Positions 8,518-16,199 of a DNA stretch of 64,000 nt are shown piece by piece; positions within the stretch are counted from its first letter, which is position 1, and each line of letters opens with the position of its first letter. The translations under genes were made by a program, and so were the position numbers. Source of the DNA: Streptomyces pristinaespiralis (GTDB lineage: Bacteria; Actinomycetota; Actinomycetes; Streptomycetales; Streptomycetaceae); the NCBI RefSeq assembly GCF_001278075.1, contig NZ_CP011340.1, positions 1,302,001 through 1,366,000 on the forward strand. Direction: 5' to 3'. The notes beneath the pieces are model-generated. The model worked only from the letters and a program-made list of their open reading frames with translations, had not been told where the DNA came from and did no database searches.

Positions 8518-9018
8518 TCAGCGGCCGGTGGAGCCGTCGATCAGTTCGCGGAGGATGTCCGCGTGACCCGCGTGACGGCCGGTCTCCTCGATCATGTGGG
8601 TGAGTGCCCAGCGGATGCTGGGGGCCGGGTGGTCAAGCTGTGGTCGAGGGACCGGTGCCCCGAGGTCGGTGCACCCGTCGAGCACTCGGTTCGCGCGCTC
8701 GACCGCGTCCCGGTAGCGGGCCACGACATCGTCCACACTGTCCTGCGGCGATGCCTGGAAGGTCGCTTGCCAGTCGTCGACCTGCTCCCCGAGGAACATC
8801 GAGCGCTCGACGCAGGTCAGATGGTTGAGCAGGCCGAGCAGGTTCGTGCCCGACGGCACTGCGGCTGTGCGCACCTGCGGTTCGGGAGCGCCGTCGACCT
8901 TCGCGGCGATCGAAGTCCGTAGGTGGTCGAGGAATCCGCGCAGGACCTCGGTCTCACTGTTTCCGGTCCGGGGTGGCGGGGTGTCGCGGCGGCGGGTGCG
9001 GCGCGTGGTGCTGGGCAC
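8518..9018 (-). CDS. DinB/DUF664 family protein
   Basis: 166 aa from GTG 9018 with AAGGAG six bases upstream. After an Arg/Thr/Pro-rich 20-residue lead come helices of the DinB four-helix bundle. The motif LLNHLTCVERSMF supplies the first metal-ligand His, and HMIEETGRHAGHADILRE supplies the last two. The pattern matches DUF664, related to mycothiol-dependent metalloenzymes. The exact substrate is unknown. It lies 33 bases downstream of the methyltransferase on the same strand and may be cotranscribed. Confidence 0.9.
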   Translation of the reverse strand: MPSTTRRTRRRDTPPPRTGNSETEVLRGFLDHLRTSIAAKVDGAPEPQVRTAAVPSGTNLLGLLNHLTCVERSMFLGEQVDDWQATFQASPQDSVDDVVARYRDAVERANRVLDGCTDLGAPVPRPQLDHPAPSIRWALTHMIEETGRHAGHADILRELIDGSTGR

Positions 9019-9051
9019 GGGATTCTCCTTGCCTTCAGGGCCGGACCGGGA

Positions 9052-9678
9052 TCACACGGTGCGGCGGATGAGGAGGATGTGGTCGGTGACCTCGGCGGTG
9101 CGTCCGCCCGGGCCGGTCGCGGTCCGGCGGGGTGCGTCGGCCCGCTCCACCGTCCACGTCGCCGGGTCCAGCCCGATTCCCGCGGCGACGTCCCGAGGGC
9201 TCGGGTACCGGATGTCGGGGTCCTGGTTCCACGACCACGGCGCGGTCGAGCCGTGATCGACGACCAGCAGCCGCCCGCCCGGGCGCAGCGCGTGCGCAGC
9301 CGCGCGCAGGACGGCGGCCCGGTCCAGGTCGAAGGGGGTGTGCAAGTAGTGGGCGCAGATCAGGTCGAAGGCGCCGGACGGGAAGGACTCGTGCAGGTCG
9401 TGCCGCACCGCGGTGACGCGCCCGCCGAGGCCTTGTGAGTGGGCGAGGGCGGCGAGCCGCTCGACGGCCACGGCCGAGATGTCGACGGCGGTGACGCGCC
9501 ACTGTCGGCGGGCGAGCCACAGCGCGTCGCCGCCGTTGCCGCATCCGAGGTCCAACGCGTCACCGGGCGGCAGACCCGTCACGGTCTCGGTGAGGCGAAC
9601 ATTCGGCTGCGGGCCGTCGGCTTGCGTCCGTGCCGCGTACACGCCGTCCCAGAACGCGACCGCTTCGGTGGTACTCAT
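9052..9678 (-). CDS. Class I SAM-dependent methyltransferase
   Basis: 208 aa from ATG 9678, which has GAAGGAG upstream. AFWDGVYAAR at the N-terminus and the SAM-binding motif LDLGCGNGGDALWLARR (with D-I-S at the end of strand 2) mark a Methyltransf_11/25-type small-molecule enzyme; FDLICAHYLHTP and RPGGRLLVVDHG follow. TehB/thiopurine-like methyltransferases of this size act on small toxic compounds. It is divergent from an XRE-cupin gene, a common regulator-enzyme pairing. Confidence 0.88.
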   Translation of the reverse strand: MSTTEAVAFWDGVYAARTQADGPQPNVRLTETVTGLPPGDALDLGCGNGGDALWLARRQWRVTAVDISAVAVERLAALAHSQGLGGRVTAVRHDLHESFPSGAFDLICAHYLHTPFDLDRAAVLRAAAHALRPGGRLLVVDHGSTAPWSWNQDPDIRYPSPRDVAAGIGLDPATWTVERADAPRRTATGPGGRTAEVTDHILLIRRTV

Positions 9679-9740
9679 CGGGGCTCCTTCTGTCGGTATG
9701 CGCCCAGTCTGAGGAGCCGACCCGTGACTTGGCACGAAAT

Positions 9741-9757
9741 CTTGCGGTTATGGCAAG
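9741..9757. promoter_or_regulatory. Candidate operator, CTTGC-N7-GCAAG
   Basis: Perfect inverted repeat CTTGC (9741-9745) and GCAAG (9753-9757) in the 87-base divergent gap between methyltransferase and XRE-cupin gene, nine bases before the regulator's ATG. Good position for autoregulation; not tested. Confidence 0.4.
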
Positions 9758-9765
9758 GTGGCCTG

Positions 9766-10374
9766 ATGGATCACCACGCGGACGACGAAGTTCTCGGCGC
9801 GGTCGGACCGCGGCTTCGTGCGCTGCGCCGCGACCGCGGCATCACCCTTGCCGACCTCGCGGCGACGACCGGCGTCTCGGAGAGCACCCTGTCCCGGCTG
9901 GAGAGCGGGCAGCGCAGGCCGAGCCTGGAACTGTTGCTGCCGCTGGCCCGTATCTACGACGTTCCGCTGGACGACCTCGTCGGAGCCCCGCGCACCGGCG
10001 ACCCCCGGATCCACCTCAAGCCGATCAGGCGGTTCGGCATGACCTTCGTGCCCCTGTCCCGGCGGCCGGGCGGGGTGCACGCGTTCAAAATGATCATCCC
10101 TGCCCAGCCGGGACCGCTGGAACCGACCCTGCAGACCCACGAAGGCTTCGAATGGCTCTACGTGCTCAACGGCCGCCTGCGGCTCGTCCTCGGCGAGCGC
10201 GACCTGACGTTGCCGCCCGGTGAGGCTGCCGAGTTCGACACGTCCTTGCCCCACTGGCTGGGCAGCGCCGACGGCGGCGTGGTCGAACTTCTCATCCTGT
10301 TCGGCCTGCAAGGGGTACGTGCGCATGTGCGCACCGACACCCAACGCCCGTCGCAGCCCGGGAACCAGCGGTGA
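9766..10374 (+). CDS. XRE-family regulator with C-terminal cupin domain
   Basis: 202 aa from ATG 9766 (weak AAGGTGG upstream). Residues ~12-70 are an XRE helix-turn-helix (TLADLAATTGVSESTLSRLE with GQRRPSLELLLPLA). Residues ~125-195 form a cupin with HEGFEWLYVLNGRLRL and a G-E-x-A-x-F-x-T-x-x-P-H-W strand. The family senses small ligands through the cupin and represses a neighbouring gene; here the divergent methyltransferase is the obvious target. Confidence 0.92.
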   Translation: MDHHADDEVLGAVGPRLRALRRDRGITLADLAATTGVSESTLSRLESGQRRPSLELLLPLARIYDVPLDDLVGAPRTGDPRIHLKPIRRFGMTFVPLSRRPGGVHAFKMIIPAQPGPLEPTLQTHEGFEWLYVLNGRLRLVLGERDLTLPPGEAAEFDTSLPHWLGSADGGVVELLILFGLQGVRAHVRTDTQRPSQPGNQR

Positions 10375-10497
10375 CCCTGGAGAGCGATTGCGTGCTCGCC
10401 TCGAAGTGAACCCCGCCGCGCGGCTGCCGGTCCTCGGGCCGTGGCAGGTGCTCACCCGCCGGGCGGAGCAGGCTCGTTCCGGTAGTTGATGTCGCGC

Positions 10498-10929
10498 CGC
10501 CGCGGTCGGTGCTTCGCCTGCGACTACCTCGCCGGCCCCGGACTGCGCCGCGAGATCCACGGCGGGCTCCAGGTCGTGGAGAACTGGAACGGCGCGAACA
10601 CCGTGCTGCACTACGGCAAGGACGGCGCCCTGACCGGCCCGGACAAGGAGCACGCCGAGACTTCGATGCTCGCCCTGCACCTGCTCCAGTCAGCGCTCGT
10701 GCACGTCAACACCCTGCTGGTGCAGCAGGTCCTGGCCGAACCTACGTGGGCGATGAAGCTGAGCGACGAGGACCGGCGCGGCCTGACCGCGCTGTTCTGG
10801 TCCAACGTCAACCCGTACGGCACCTTCCGCTTGGACATGAGCAAGCGCCTCGACCTCGGGCCGACCGCTGCCGTGCCCCGCCCCCGCACACCGGCGGATG
10901 CCGTCGGCCGGTCGGCCACGACGATGTGA
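10498..10929 (+). pseudogene. Tn3-family transposase, C-terminal fragment
   Basis: The stretch encodes REIHGGLQVVENWN, then Tyr-Gly-Lys-Asp-Gly-x-L-T-G-P-D-K-E, LLQSALVHVNTLL and FWSNVNPYGTF, followed by LDMSKRLDLG. This is the highly conserved end of TnpA in one branch of Tn3-like transposons. Only about 120 of roughly 1000 residues remain, and nothing upstream restores the DDE catalytic core, so it is inactive. It marks one edge of a decayed transposon whose cargo is probably the MFS/ArsR pair that follows. Confidence 0.85.
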
Positions 10930-10939
10930 TGAAGGGCTT

Positions 10940-12145
10940 TCAGGGTGTGGGCGACAGCGTTCGCCAGGACATCAGGGCGGCGACGGCCGAGGCCGCGCCG
11001 GCCAGTGTGACGACCAGCGCCGGGGCCGCGACTTCGCCCAGCGCGCCTCCGGCTGCGGCGGCCAGGCCCTGCAGCGTCATCGTTCCGGTCAGCAGCAGGC
11101 CGAACGCCTGACCACGCTGCGTCTCGGGCACCGCGTCGAGGAACCTGCGGGCCAGTCCGAGCTGGTAGGCAACGCCGAAACCGGACACCGCCAGCAGGAT
11201 GGCGGCGTATCCCGGTGCAGGGCGCAGCACGAACCCCAGCAGCGGCAGTCCGAGCGCAAGCGCCAGGGGGCGGGCCAGCCGCTCCCGGCCCGCAGGGCCT
11301 ACCAGGCGGCCGACGATCAGGTTGCCGGCGAACATCCCGGCGGCAACCGCCGCGAACAGCAGACCGGCCGCATCAGGTGCGCCGACCTGCGCGGCGTACG
11401 CGACCAGCACGCCCTCGGCGCCGACCATCAACGCCGGTGCCAGCCACTGCGCCAGCAGCAGCGCCCGGACCGCAGGCCGGCGCAGCAGCGCCCGGTTCAC
11501 CTGCCAGGTCTCGCTGATGCCGGCCGAGGCGCCGGTGCGGCGGCGTGGGTGGTGGGACAGGCGCAGTTGCAGCAGGCCTGCCGAGGCCAGGCAGGTCGCG
11601 GCGGTGATCCAGAGTGCGCCTGGCGCGCCGACAGCGGCGATCAGCATGCCGCCGGCGGCGAAGCCGAGCACCTGCGTGCCGCCGGCCGCCATGGAGAAGA
11701 CGGCACGGCCGAGCACGTAGCGGTCGCCGTCCAACAAGTCGGGCAGAAGGGCGGTGCGCGAAGCAGAGGCGACGGCGCTGGGCACACCCGTGACGAACAC
11801 CAACGCCAGCATGGCCGGTACCGGCAGCAGACCGGCGGCGAGCACGACGCTGACCGCGGTGCGCAGCACCTCGTAGCCGATCATGACGGTGCGCGGAGGC
11901 CAACGGTCGGCGAAAGCCAGCAGCAGCGTGCCGCCCAGGGCATAGGGCAGGAAACCTGCCGCATACGCCAGCGCCGACATCAGCGGCGACCCGGTTGCCG
12001 CGTAGACGATCACGGACAGTGCAAGCATCCGCACCGTCTCGCCGATCAGGAAGAGCGTGTAGCTGCCGAACAGCACGCGGAACTCGCCCACAGCGAAGAC
12101 CTCGCGGTAGGTGGCGGAGCGTGCCGCGACGGGCGTGGTGGTCAT
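10940..12145 (-). CDS. MFS transporter, drug-efflux type
   Basis: 401 aa from ATG 12145; an upstream ATG at 12160 is also possible. About twelve transmembrane helices, no large extramembrane domain. The opening FAVGEFRVLFGSYTLFLIGE resembles EntS/MefA-like exporters of the DHA3 branch. The tail ends 11 bases from the transposase remnant. It is divergent from an ArsR-type gene with only ~60 bases between, the usual arrangement of a repressor controlling an efflux pump. The cargo position inside a decayed Tn3 element suggests acquired resistance or export; the substrate is unknown. Confidence 0.85.
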   Translation of the reverse strand: MTTTPVAARSATYREVFAVGEFRVLFGSYTLFLIGETVRMLALSVIVYAATGSPLMSALAYAAGFLPYALGGTLLLAFADRWPPRTVMIGYEVLRTAVSVVLAAGLLPVPAMLALVFVTGVPSAVASASRTALLPDLLDGDRYVLGRAVFSMAAGGTQVLGFAAGGMLIAAVGAPGALWITAATCLASAGLLQLRLSHHPRRRTGASAGISETWQVNRALLRRPAVRALLLAQWLAPALMVGAEGVLVAYAAQVGAPDAAGLLFAAVAAGMFAGNLIVGRLVGPAGRERLARPLALALGLPLLGFVLRPAPGYAAILLAVSGFGVAYQLGLARRFLDAVPETQRGQAFGLLLTGTMTLQGLAAAAGGALGEVAAPALVVTLAGAASAVAALMSWRTLSPTP

Positions 12146-12204
12146 GGCCGACAGCATCACGGCAGCCCAGCCACGGTGACTATGCTTTCGTGTGGAGGCA
12201 AAAC

Positions 12205-13203
12205 ATGCTGGCCATCGAGGTGGGACCCGTCGACGTGGCGCGTACCCGCTACGCGATCTCGCCGCTGGGCGAGGCGATGCAGGCGCTGCGCGTCGCAGCC
12301 GGCGTACAGGCCGCCGGCCCGCTCCGGCCGTGGGCCGAGCGCATCACGCCCTGGTACCAGCAACTGCGCCGGCAGGTGCCCGCAGTCGGGGCGCTGACGG
12401 CGCTGTTCCGCCGCGGCGCCTACAACGCCGACTTCATCCACCCGCCGCCGTCGAGCTCCGGTGGCGACTTCGCCGCTGAGCTGGCCGCCGTGCGCGCCAC
12501 GCCCCTGCGTCGTGCGCGCCTGGAACTGGCCCGCAACCTGGAGGGACTGCGGACGCCGCCACGCTACGTGCAGCGCATCCTCGACGCGCCGGACGTGGTC
12601 ACCCGGCTCGCCGACGCGATCGAGGCGAGCTGGCAGACATTGGTCGAACCGGACTGGCCGAGGCTGCGCACGGTGCTGGAGCGCGACCTCGTCCGCCGCG
12701 CCGGGCACCTCGCGATGTACGGCTGGGCAGCAGCGCTGTCCGATCTCGACCCCCGGGTGACCTGGCGCTCCGAGGGGCAGGCCGGGACCATCGAGGTGCG
12801 CACGGGCTCGCGTACCGAATGGGACCGGCACCGGCTGGCCGGCAAGGGCCTGCTGTTGATGCCGACGGTGTTCGGCACTCTGATCAGCTACGTCGAGCCG
12901 CCGTGGCCCTACGCCCTGGTCTACCCCGCCCGGGGCATCGCGGACCTGCTCGGCCCAGTGCCGCGTGCACCGGGCGGCGAGGCCCTGAACCGACTGGTCG
13001 GCCCGCACCGCGCGGACGTGCTGCGCGCGCTGGACGTGCCCGCAACGACGACGCAGCTGGTCGCCCAACTCGGACTGAGCCTAGGCACTGTCGGCAGCCA
13101 CCTGGCGGTGCTGCGCGACGCCGGCCTCGTCACCCGCACTCGCACCGGCCGGACCGTCCGCTACGAGCATACGCCGCTGGGCGCGGCCCTGGCGGCCAAC
13201 TGA
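12205..13203 (+). CDS. ArsR-family winged-helix regulator with long N-terminal domain
   Basis: 332 aa from ATG 12205, preceded by GGAGG at 12194-12198 and a TATGCT -10 at 12181. The C-terminal ~75 residues form a winged helix: VLRALDVPATTTQLVAQL, then LSLGTVGSHLAVLRDAGLV and a wing R-T-R-T-G-R-T-V-R-Y. The N-terminal ~250 residues are the DUF5937-like module seen in many actinobacterial ArsR proteins of this length. Likely represses the divergent MFS gene and itself in response to a small molecule; metal-binding Cys typical of classical ArsR are absent. Confidence 0.88.
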   Translation: MLAIEVGPVDVARTRYAISPLGEAMQALRVAAGVQAAGPLRPWAERITPWYQQLRRQVPAVGALTALFRRGAYNADFIHPPPSSSGGDFAAELAAVRATPLRRARLELARNLEGLRTPPRYVQRILDAPDVVTRLADAIEASWQTLVEPDWPRLRTVLERDLVRRAGHLAMYGWAAALSDLDPRVTWRSEGQAGTIEVRTGSRTEWDRHRLAGKGLLLMPTVFGTLISYVEPPWPYALVYPARGIADLLGPVPRAPGGEALNRLVGPHRADVLRALDVPATTTQLVAQLGLSLGTVGSHLAVLRDAGLVTRTRTGRTVRYEHTPLGAALAAN

Positions 13204-13236
13204 AGGCCACCGTGCGGCAAACCTGGCCGCCCGCCG

Positions 13237-13337
13237 GTGTTTCATAGGTGGTCGCTCATGAAACACCCGGACCTCCGAGAGTCCACCTGCGGCGATCACG
13301 TTTCATGAGTCGCTGCAAACGACTGGACTCCTGAAAT
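13237..13337. repeat. Palindrome cluster resembling a Tn3-type res site
   Basis: GTGTTTCAT (13237-13245) and ATGAAACAC (13258-13266) form a perfect 9-base inverted repeat around 12 bases, a 30-base site like res subsite I. A further GTTTCATGA begins at 13300 and TGAAAT lies at 13332-13337, outlining a second, longer imperfect dyad like subsite II. The cluster stands directly in front of the resolvase remnant, where res is normally found. Confidence 0.5.
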
Positions 13338-13808
13338 GCCCTCATGCAACGCTCCGGGGGCCGTGAGCGCTGACTTCAAGCGCGTGGAATCGTGTCCCTG
13401 CCCGATGTCCACTTGCGCCGCCCCCGCGGGCTCGTTGTGCCGAACCGGCAAGGGCAAAGTGGCGATCCAGTACCACACCGCCCGTTTCCGTCTGGTGCCC
13501 CAACTCGCCAAGGCCCTGAGCGTGCCGACCCCCGCCGTACGCAAGCCGGGATCGGTGTGGGCCGAACTGCCCCGACCCGTCAGTGCCGGCGCTGAACCGG
13601 CCGGTCACGTCCGCCTCGGCTACGCCCGCGCCTCGACCGCCCTGCAATCCATCGACGCGCAGCTCGACTCCCTCGCCGAGGCCGGGGTCACCCGGGTCTT
13701 CTCCGAGAAGATCTCCACCCGCGCCACCCAGCGCCCCGAGTTGGAGGCCGCCGTCAAGCTCGCCGGAGAGATCCGCTCCTCCGGCGTCGCCGTCACCGGA
13801 CTCCTTCC
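13336..13808 (+). pseudogene. Serine recombinase (resolvase/invertase), truncated
   Basis: The ATG 13336 frame encodes an N-terminal Cys-containing extension (C-x-C-x-x-S-T-C, then YHTARFRLVPQLAKAL), found in front of actinobacterial resolvases. The catalytic domain start follows: LGYARASTALQSIDAQLDSL, then VFSEKIS and RPELEAAVKLA. The catalytic Ser is the one in YARAST. Homology stops after RSSGVAVTG near 13800 and the frame runs into unrelated sequence, so most of the catalytic domain and the DNA-binding helix-turn-helix are missing. It marks the right edge of the decayed transposon. Confidence 0.85.
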
Positions 13809-14405
13809 GCCGCCTCCCGGCCGGTGCAGTTCGCCGCCTGTGCGGGGACGGTGGCCTTTCTCCCCTACATGGCGATGAAGCTCGTCTGGGCGACCGGCGG
13901 CACCTTCGCCGGGATCTTCGGCGAGGAGATGCTCGCGATGTCCGAGCGCAACGGTGCGTCGGGAATCCGGCTCACCCTGGAGTCCTGGGGCCTGGACGGC
14001 ACCGTGCTGCCGGCCGCGCTCGGCATCCTCCTGCTGTGGGCCCTGGTCCGCCCGTGGGGCCAGGTCCTCCCGCGCTGGACGCTGTGGCTGCGAGGCCGAC
14101 GCGTCCCTCGCCCGCTCCTCCTGACCCCCGCCTTGACCGGCGCCGCCACGCTCGCTCCGTACGGGCTGCTCGGAGTCGGCTACGCGGCCCTGTCCACGGC
14201 CGGCGTCGTGACGATGCGGCGCGGCGACTTCCACTCCTCGAGCGATGCACTGCTGGTCGCCTGGATCGGTATGGCCGCGTTCGCCGTCCACGGCGTCGCA
14301 CTGGTGGTCGCTGCCCGCTCGTACCGGCTTCGGACCAGCTCCACCCGGCCGGGCGCGGTTTGTCACAGTCCGGCCGAGCGCTCACCCTGCTCGCCGCGGC
14401 CGTGA
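13809..14405 (+). pseudogene. Membrane protein lacking its N-terminal half
   Basis: From GTG 13824 the frame encodes ~193 aa with about four transmembrane helices, opening abruptly in a hydrophobic stretch (FAACAGTVAFLPYMAMK) rather than at a plausible start. No ribosome-binding site precedes it. The break coincides with the end of resolvase homology, so the 5' part was probably removed when the transposon inserted or decayed. The last ~43 bases overlap the convergent GNAT gene. I do not recognise the parent family beyond a multi-pass membrane protein. Confidence 0.55.
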
Positions 14406-14956
14406 AGCTGCCCGGCCCGAATCGCGTCCGCCGGGACCTCGAAGACGATCTCGAGTCCGTCCCGCTCGTCCGTCTGCTCGCCGACACGCGTGAAGCCGAA
14501 GCCCGCGATGGTGGCCAGGGAGGCGGTGTTGTCGGGTCTGACACTGGCCCGCACGGCCCTGACACCGGGTTCGTCGGCGGCCCTGGCGAGCAGCGCCGCC
14601 AGCATGGCGCGGGCATAGCCCTGGCGGCGGTACCGGGGCACGACGGTGTAGCCGACCTCGACCGTGCCGGCCTCGTCCGGCGGTCCGTGGAACCCGGCGT
14701 CGCCGACGACGGTCCCGTCCGGCTCGGACACCGCGGCCCGTGTGATCCAGGGTGCGGCAGACGGGTCCTTGGCGATCTGTTCGGCCCGGTAGCCGAAGAT
14801 CCAGCGTGCCCGGTCGCTGACAAAGTATTCGTCGAGGGCGACCCCGGCCTCGGCGCTGCCGCCGACGAGGTCACCGTCGGCGAGCACCCGCAGCGCCGGT
14901 GCTCCGAGTTCGACGAAGCGAACGCGTCTGGTCGTGGAGAGAGGTTGGTTGTTCAT
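14363..14956 (-). CDS. GNAT-family N-acetyltransferase (RimJ-like)
   Basis: 197 aa. Acetyl-CoA-binding motif A is VEVGYTVVPRYRRQGYARAM, with motif B around DNTASLATIAGFGFTRVGE. The W-I-T-R-A-A-V-S-E-P-D-G-T-V-V-G-D-A-G-F-H strand pair precedes it. This arrangement is typical of RimJ/RimL-like ribosomal-protein or small-molecule acetyltransferases. Its 3' end overlaps the truncated membrane gene on the other strand. Substrate unknown. Confidence 0.9.
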   Translation of the reverse strand: MNNQPLSTTRRVRFVELGAPALRVLADGDLVGGSAEAGVALDEYFVSDRARWIFGYRAEQIAKDPSAAPWITRAAVSEPDGTVVGDAGFHGPPDEAGTVEVGYTVVPRYRRQGYARAMLAALLARAADEPGVRAVRASVRPDNTASLATIAGFGFTRVGEQTDERDGLEIVFEVPADAIRAGQLHGRGEQGERSAGL

Positions 14957-15077
14957 CGCGGAGATGCTCGCCCGGTGCCGAGAGCGTGTCCACAGCTTTT
15001 CGGTCTCGGCCGACGTGGTGTCCGAGAGTGGAAGCGCGGCCTGTCGCTCCGGTGCGCGTCTTCTGCCCTTGGTCGGA

Positions 15078-15779
15078 TCAGAACGCGCGGAAGTCCTGGA
15101 ACGATGGTTCGAACGAAGGGTCGGGCAAGCGGTAGGCCTTGCACCGGGTCTCCCGTTCGTCCTGAGGTCCGACGCCGATCGCCTCGCCGGGGAAGGCCTC
15201 GGGGATCACCGTCCATCCCAGGTTCCGCTCGTAGTACTGCACGGCCGTGTGCACGGACGGCCACCAGTCGTCGTCGATGACGATCAGGCCCCCGGGTCGG
15301 ACGATCTTGCGCAAGAAGTAGAGGTCGACGAAGACTTCGTGGAACCGGTGACTGCCGTCCACGAAGGCCGCGTCGGCGATGAAGCCTTCGGTCAGGAGCC
15401 GAGGGAGCGCGATCGACGAAGGCGTGAGCATGAGCGTGGCGATCGAGTCCAGCCCCGCGGCGCGCAGCAGGTCCCAGCCGGCGTTGGAGTACTCGCGTTC
15501 CTGGAACGGGTCGATGATGACGTGCCGGGCACGCGGACGGTCGACGGCTGCCAGCGCCTCACCGATGGCGAGCGCGGAGCCGGCGTAGGCGAGACCGACC
15601 TCGACAACCTTCTCCGCTCCCTCGGAGATCATCAGATCGCGCAACTGGTCGCAGTGCCGCTCGGGCAACGTGACGGTCTCGAAGTCTTGCTCGCGGCCTC
15701 GCGTCCGCGGCGGCCCCTCCCGCGTGAGTCGGCGACGCACCTCGCGGACCCGCGTCACACGTTCAGCCGTGCCCGTCAT
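15078..15779 (-). CDS. Class I SAM-dependent methyltransferase (Methyltransf_24 type)
   Basis: 233 aa from ATG 15779, with GGAGGAG eight bases upstream. VVEVGLAYAGSALAIGEAL is motif I and HVIIDPFQ the strand-2 acidic end. AFVDGSHRFHEVFVDLYF with IVRPGGLIVIDD is the hallmark of the cephalosporin-hydroxylase/Methyltransf_24 class, with a metal-binding Asp. The upstream gap holds the 44/34-base tandem repeats, so its promoter region is unusual. Substrate unknown. Confidence 0.85.
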   Translation of the reverse strand: MTGTAERVTRVREVRRRLTREGPPRTRGREQDFETVTLPERHCDQLRDLMISEGAEKVVEVGLAYAGSALAIGEALAAVDRPRARHVIIDPFQEREYSNAGWDLLRAAGLDSIATLMLTPSSIALPRLLTEGFIADAAFVDGSHRFHEVFVDLYFLRKIVRPGGLIVIDDDWWPSVHTAVQYYERNLGWTVIPEAFPGEAIGVGPQDERETRCKAYRLPDPSFEPSFQDFRAF

Positions 15780-16199
15780 GCTGACCACTCCTCCGCGGTG
15801 GGACCGCACCTGATTCCCACCATAGGAGGGGAGGCGAACCCGCGGGGGGAGGCGCTTGCGGGAGCCGCGGCGACGGGCGGGCAGCAGCCCGGCGGGCAGC
15901 GCCGGCGGCGAGCCGGGCTGCTCGTTCCCGCAGCAGAGGTACGTGGCTGCGGGACTCGCCGGCTACGCGTACGTGCCTCCGACGACGGCCATGGAGGTGC
16001 GTCAGTGCCGAGCGCGGAGGGTCCGGAACCGGCCATGGAGGTGCGTCAGTGCTGAGCGCGGAGGGTCCGGAGCCGGGCCTCGGTGCCGAGCACGGAAGGT
16101 CCGGAGCCGGGCCTCGGTGCCGAGCACGGAAGGTCCGGAACCGGGCCTCGCTGCCGACCGCGGAGGCCGCGCCGGGACCGGCACGGCCCCGGGCTCAGG
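15780..16199. repeat. Intergenic region with two classes of tandem repeat
   Basis: A 44-base unit is present twice (15987-16030, 16031-16074). It is followed by a 34-base unit twice (16075-16108, 16109-16142) and a decaying partial copy to about 16168. Both unit types share the core GCCGAGC-CGGA-GGTCCGGA-CC, so the 34-mer looks like a shortened form of the 44-mer. Neither period is a multiple of three, so coding is unlikely. The rest of the gap (15780-15986) shows no gene. Confidence 0.8.

Noticed and set aside
1..13000. Biosynthetic gene cluster (glycosyltransferase, methyltransferases, MFS)
   Set aside because: No polyketide, peptide or terpene synthase accompanies these genes and they fall into unrelated operons.
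15987..16168. Coding repeat protein
   Set aside because: Periods of 44 and 34 bases break the frame between units, and no start site or stable reading frame covers the array.
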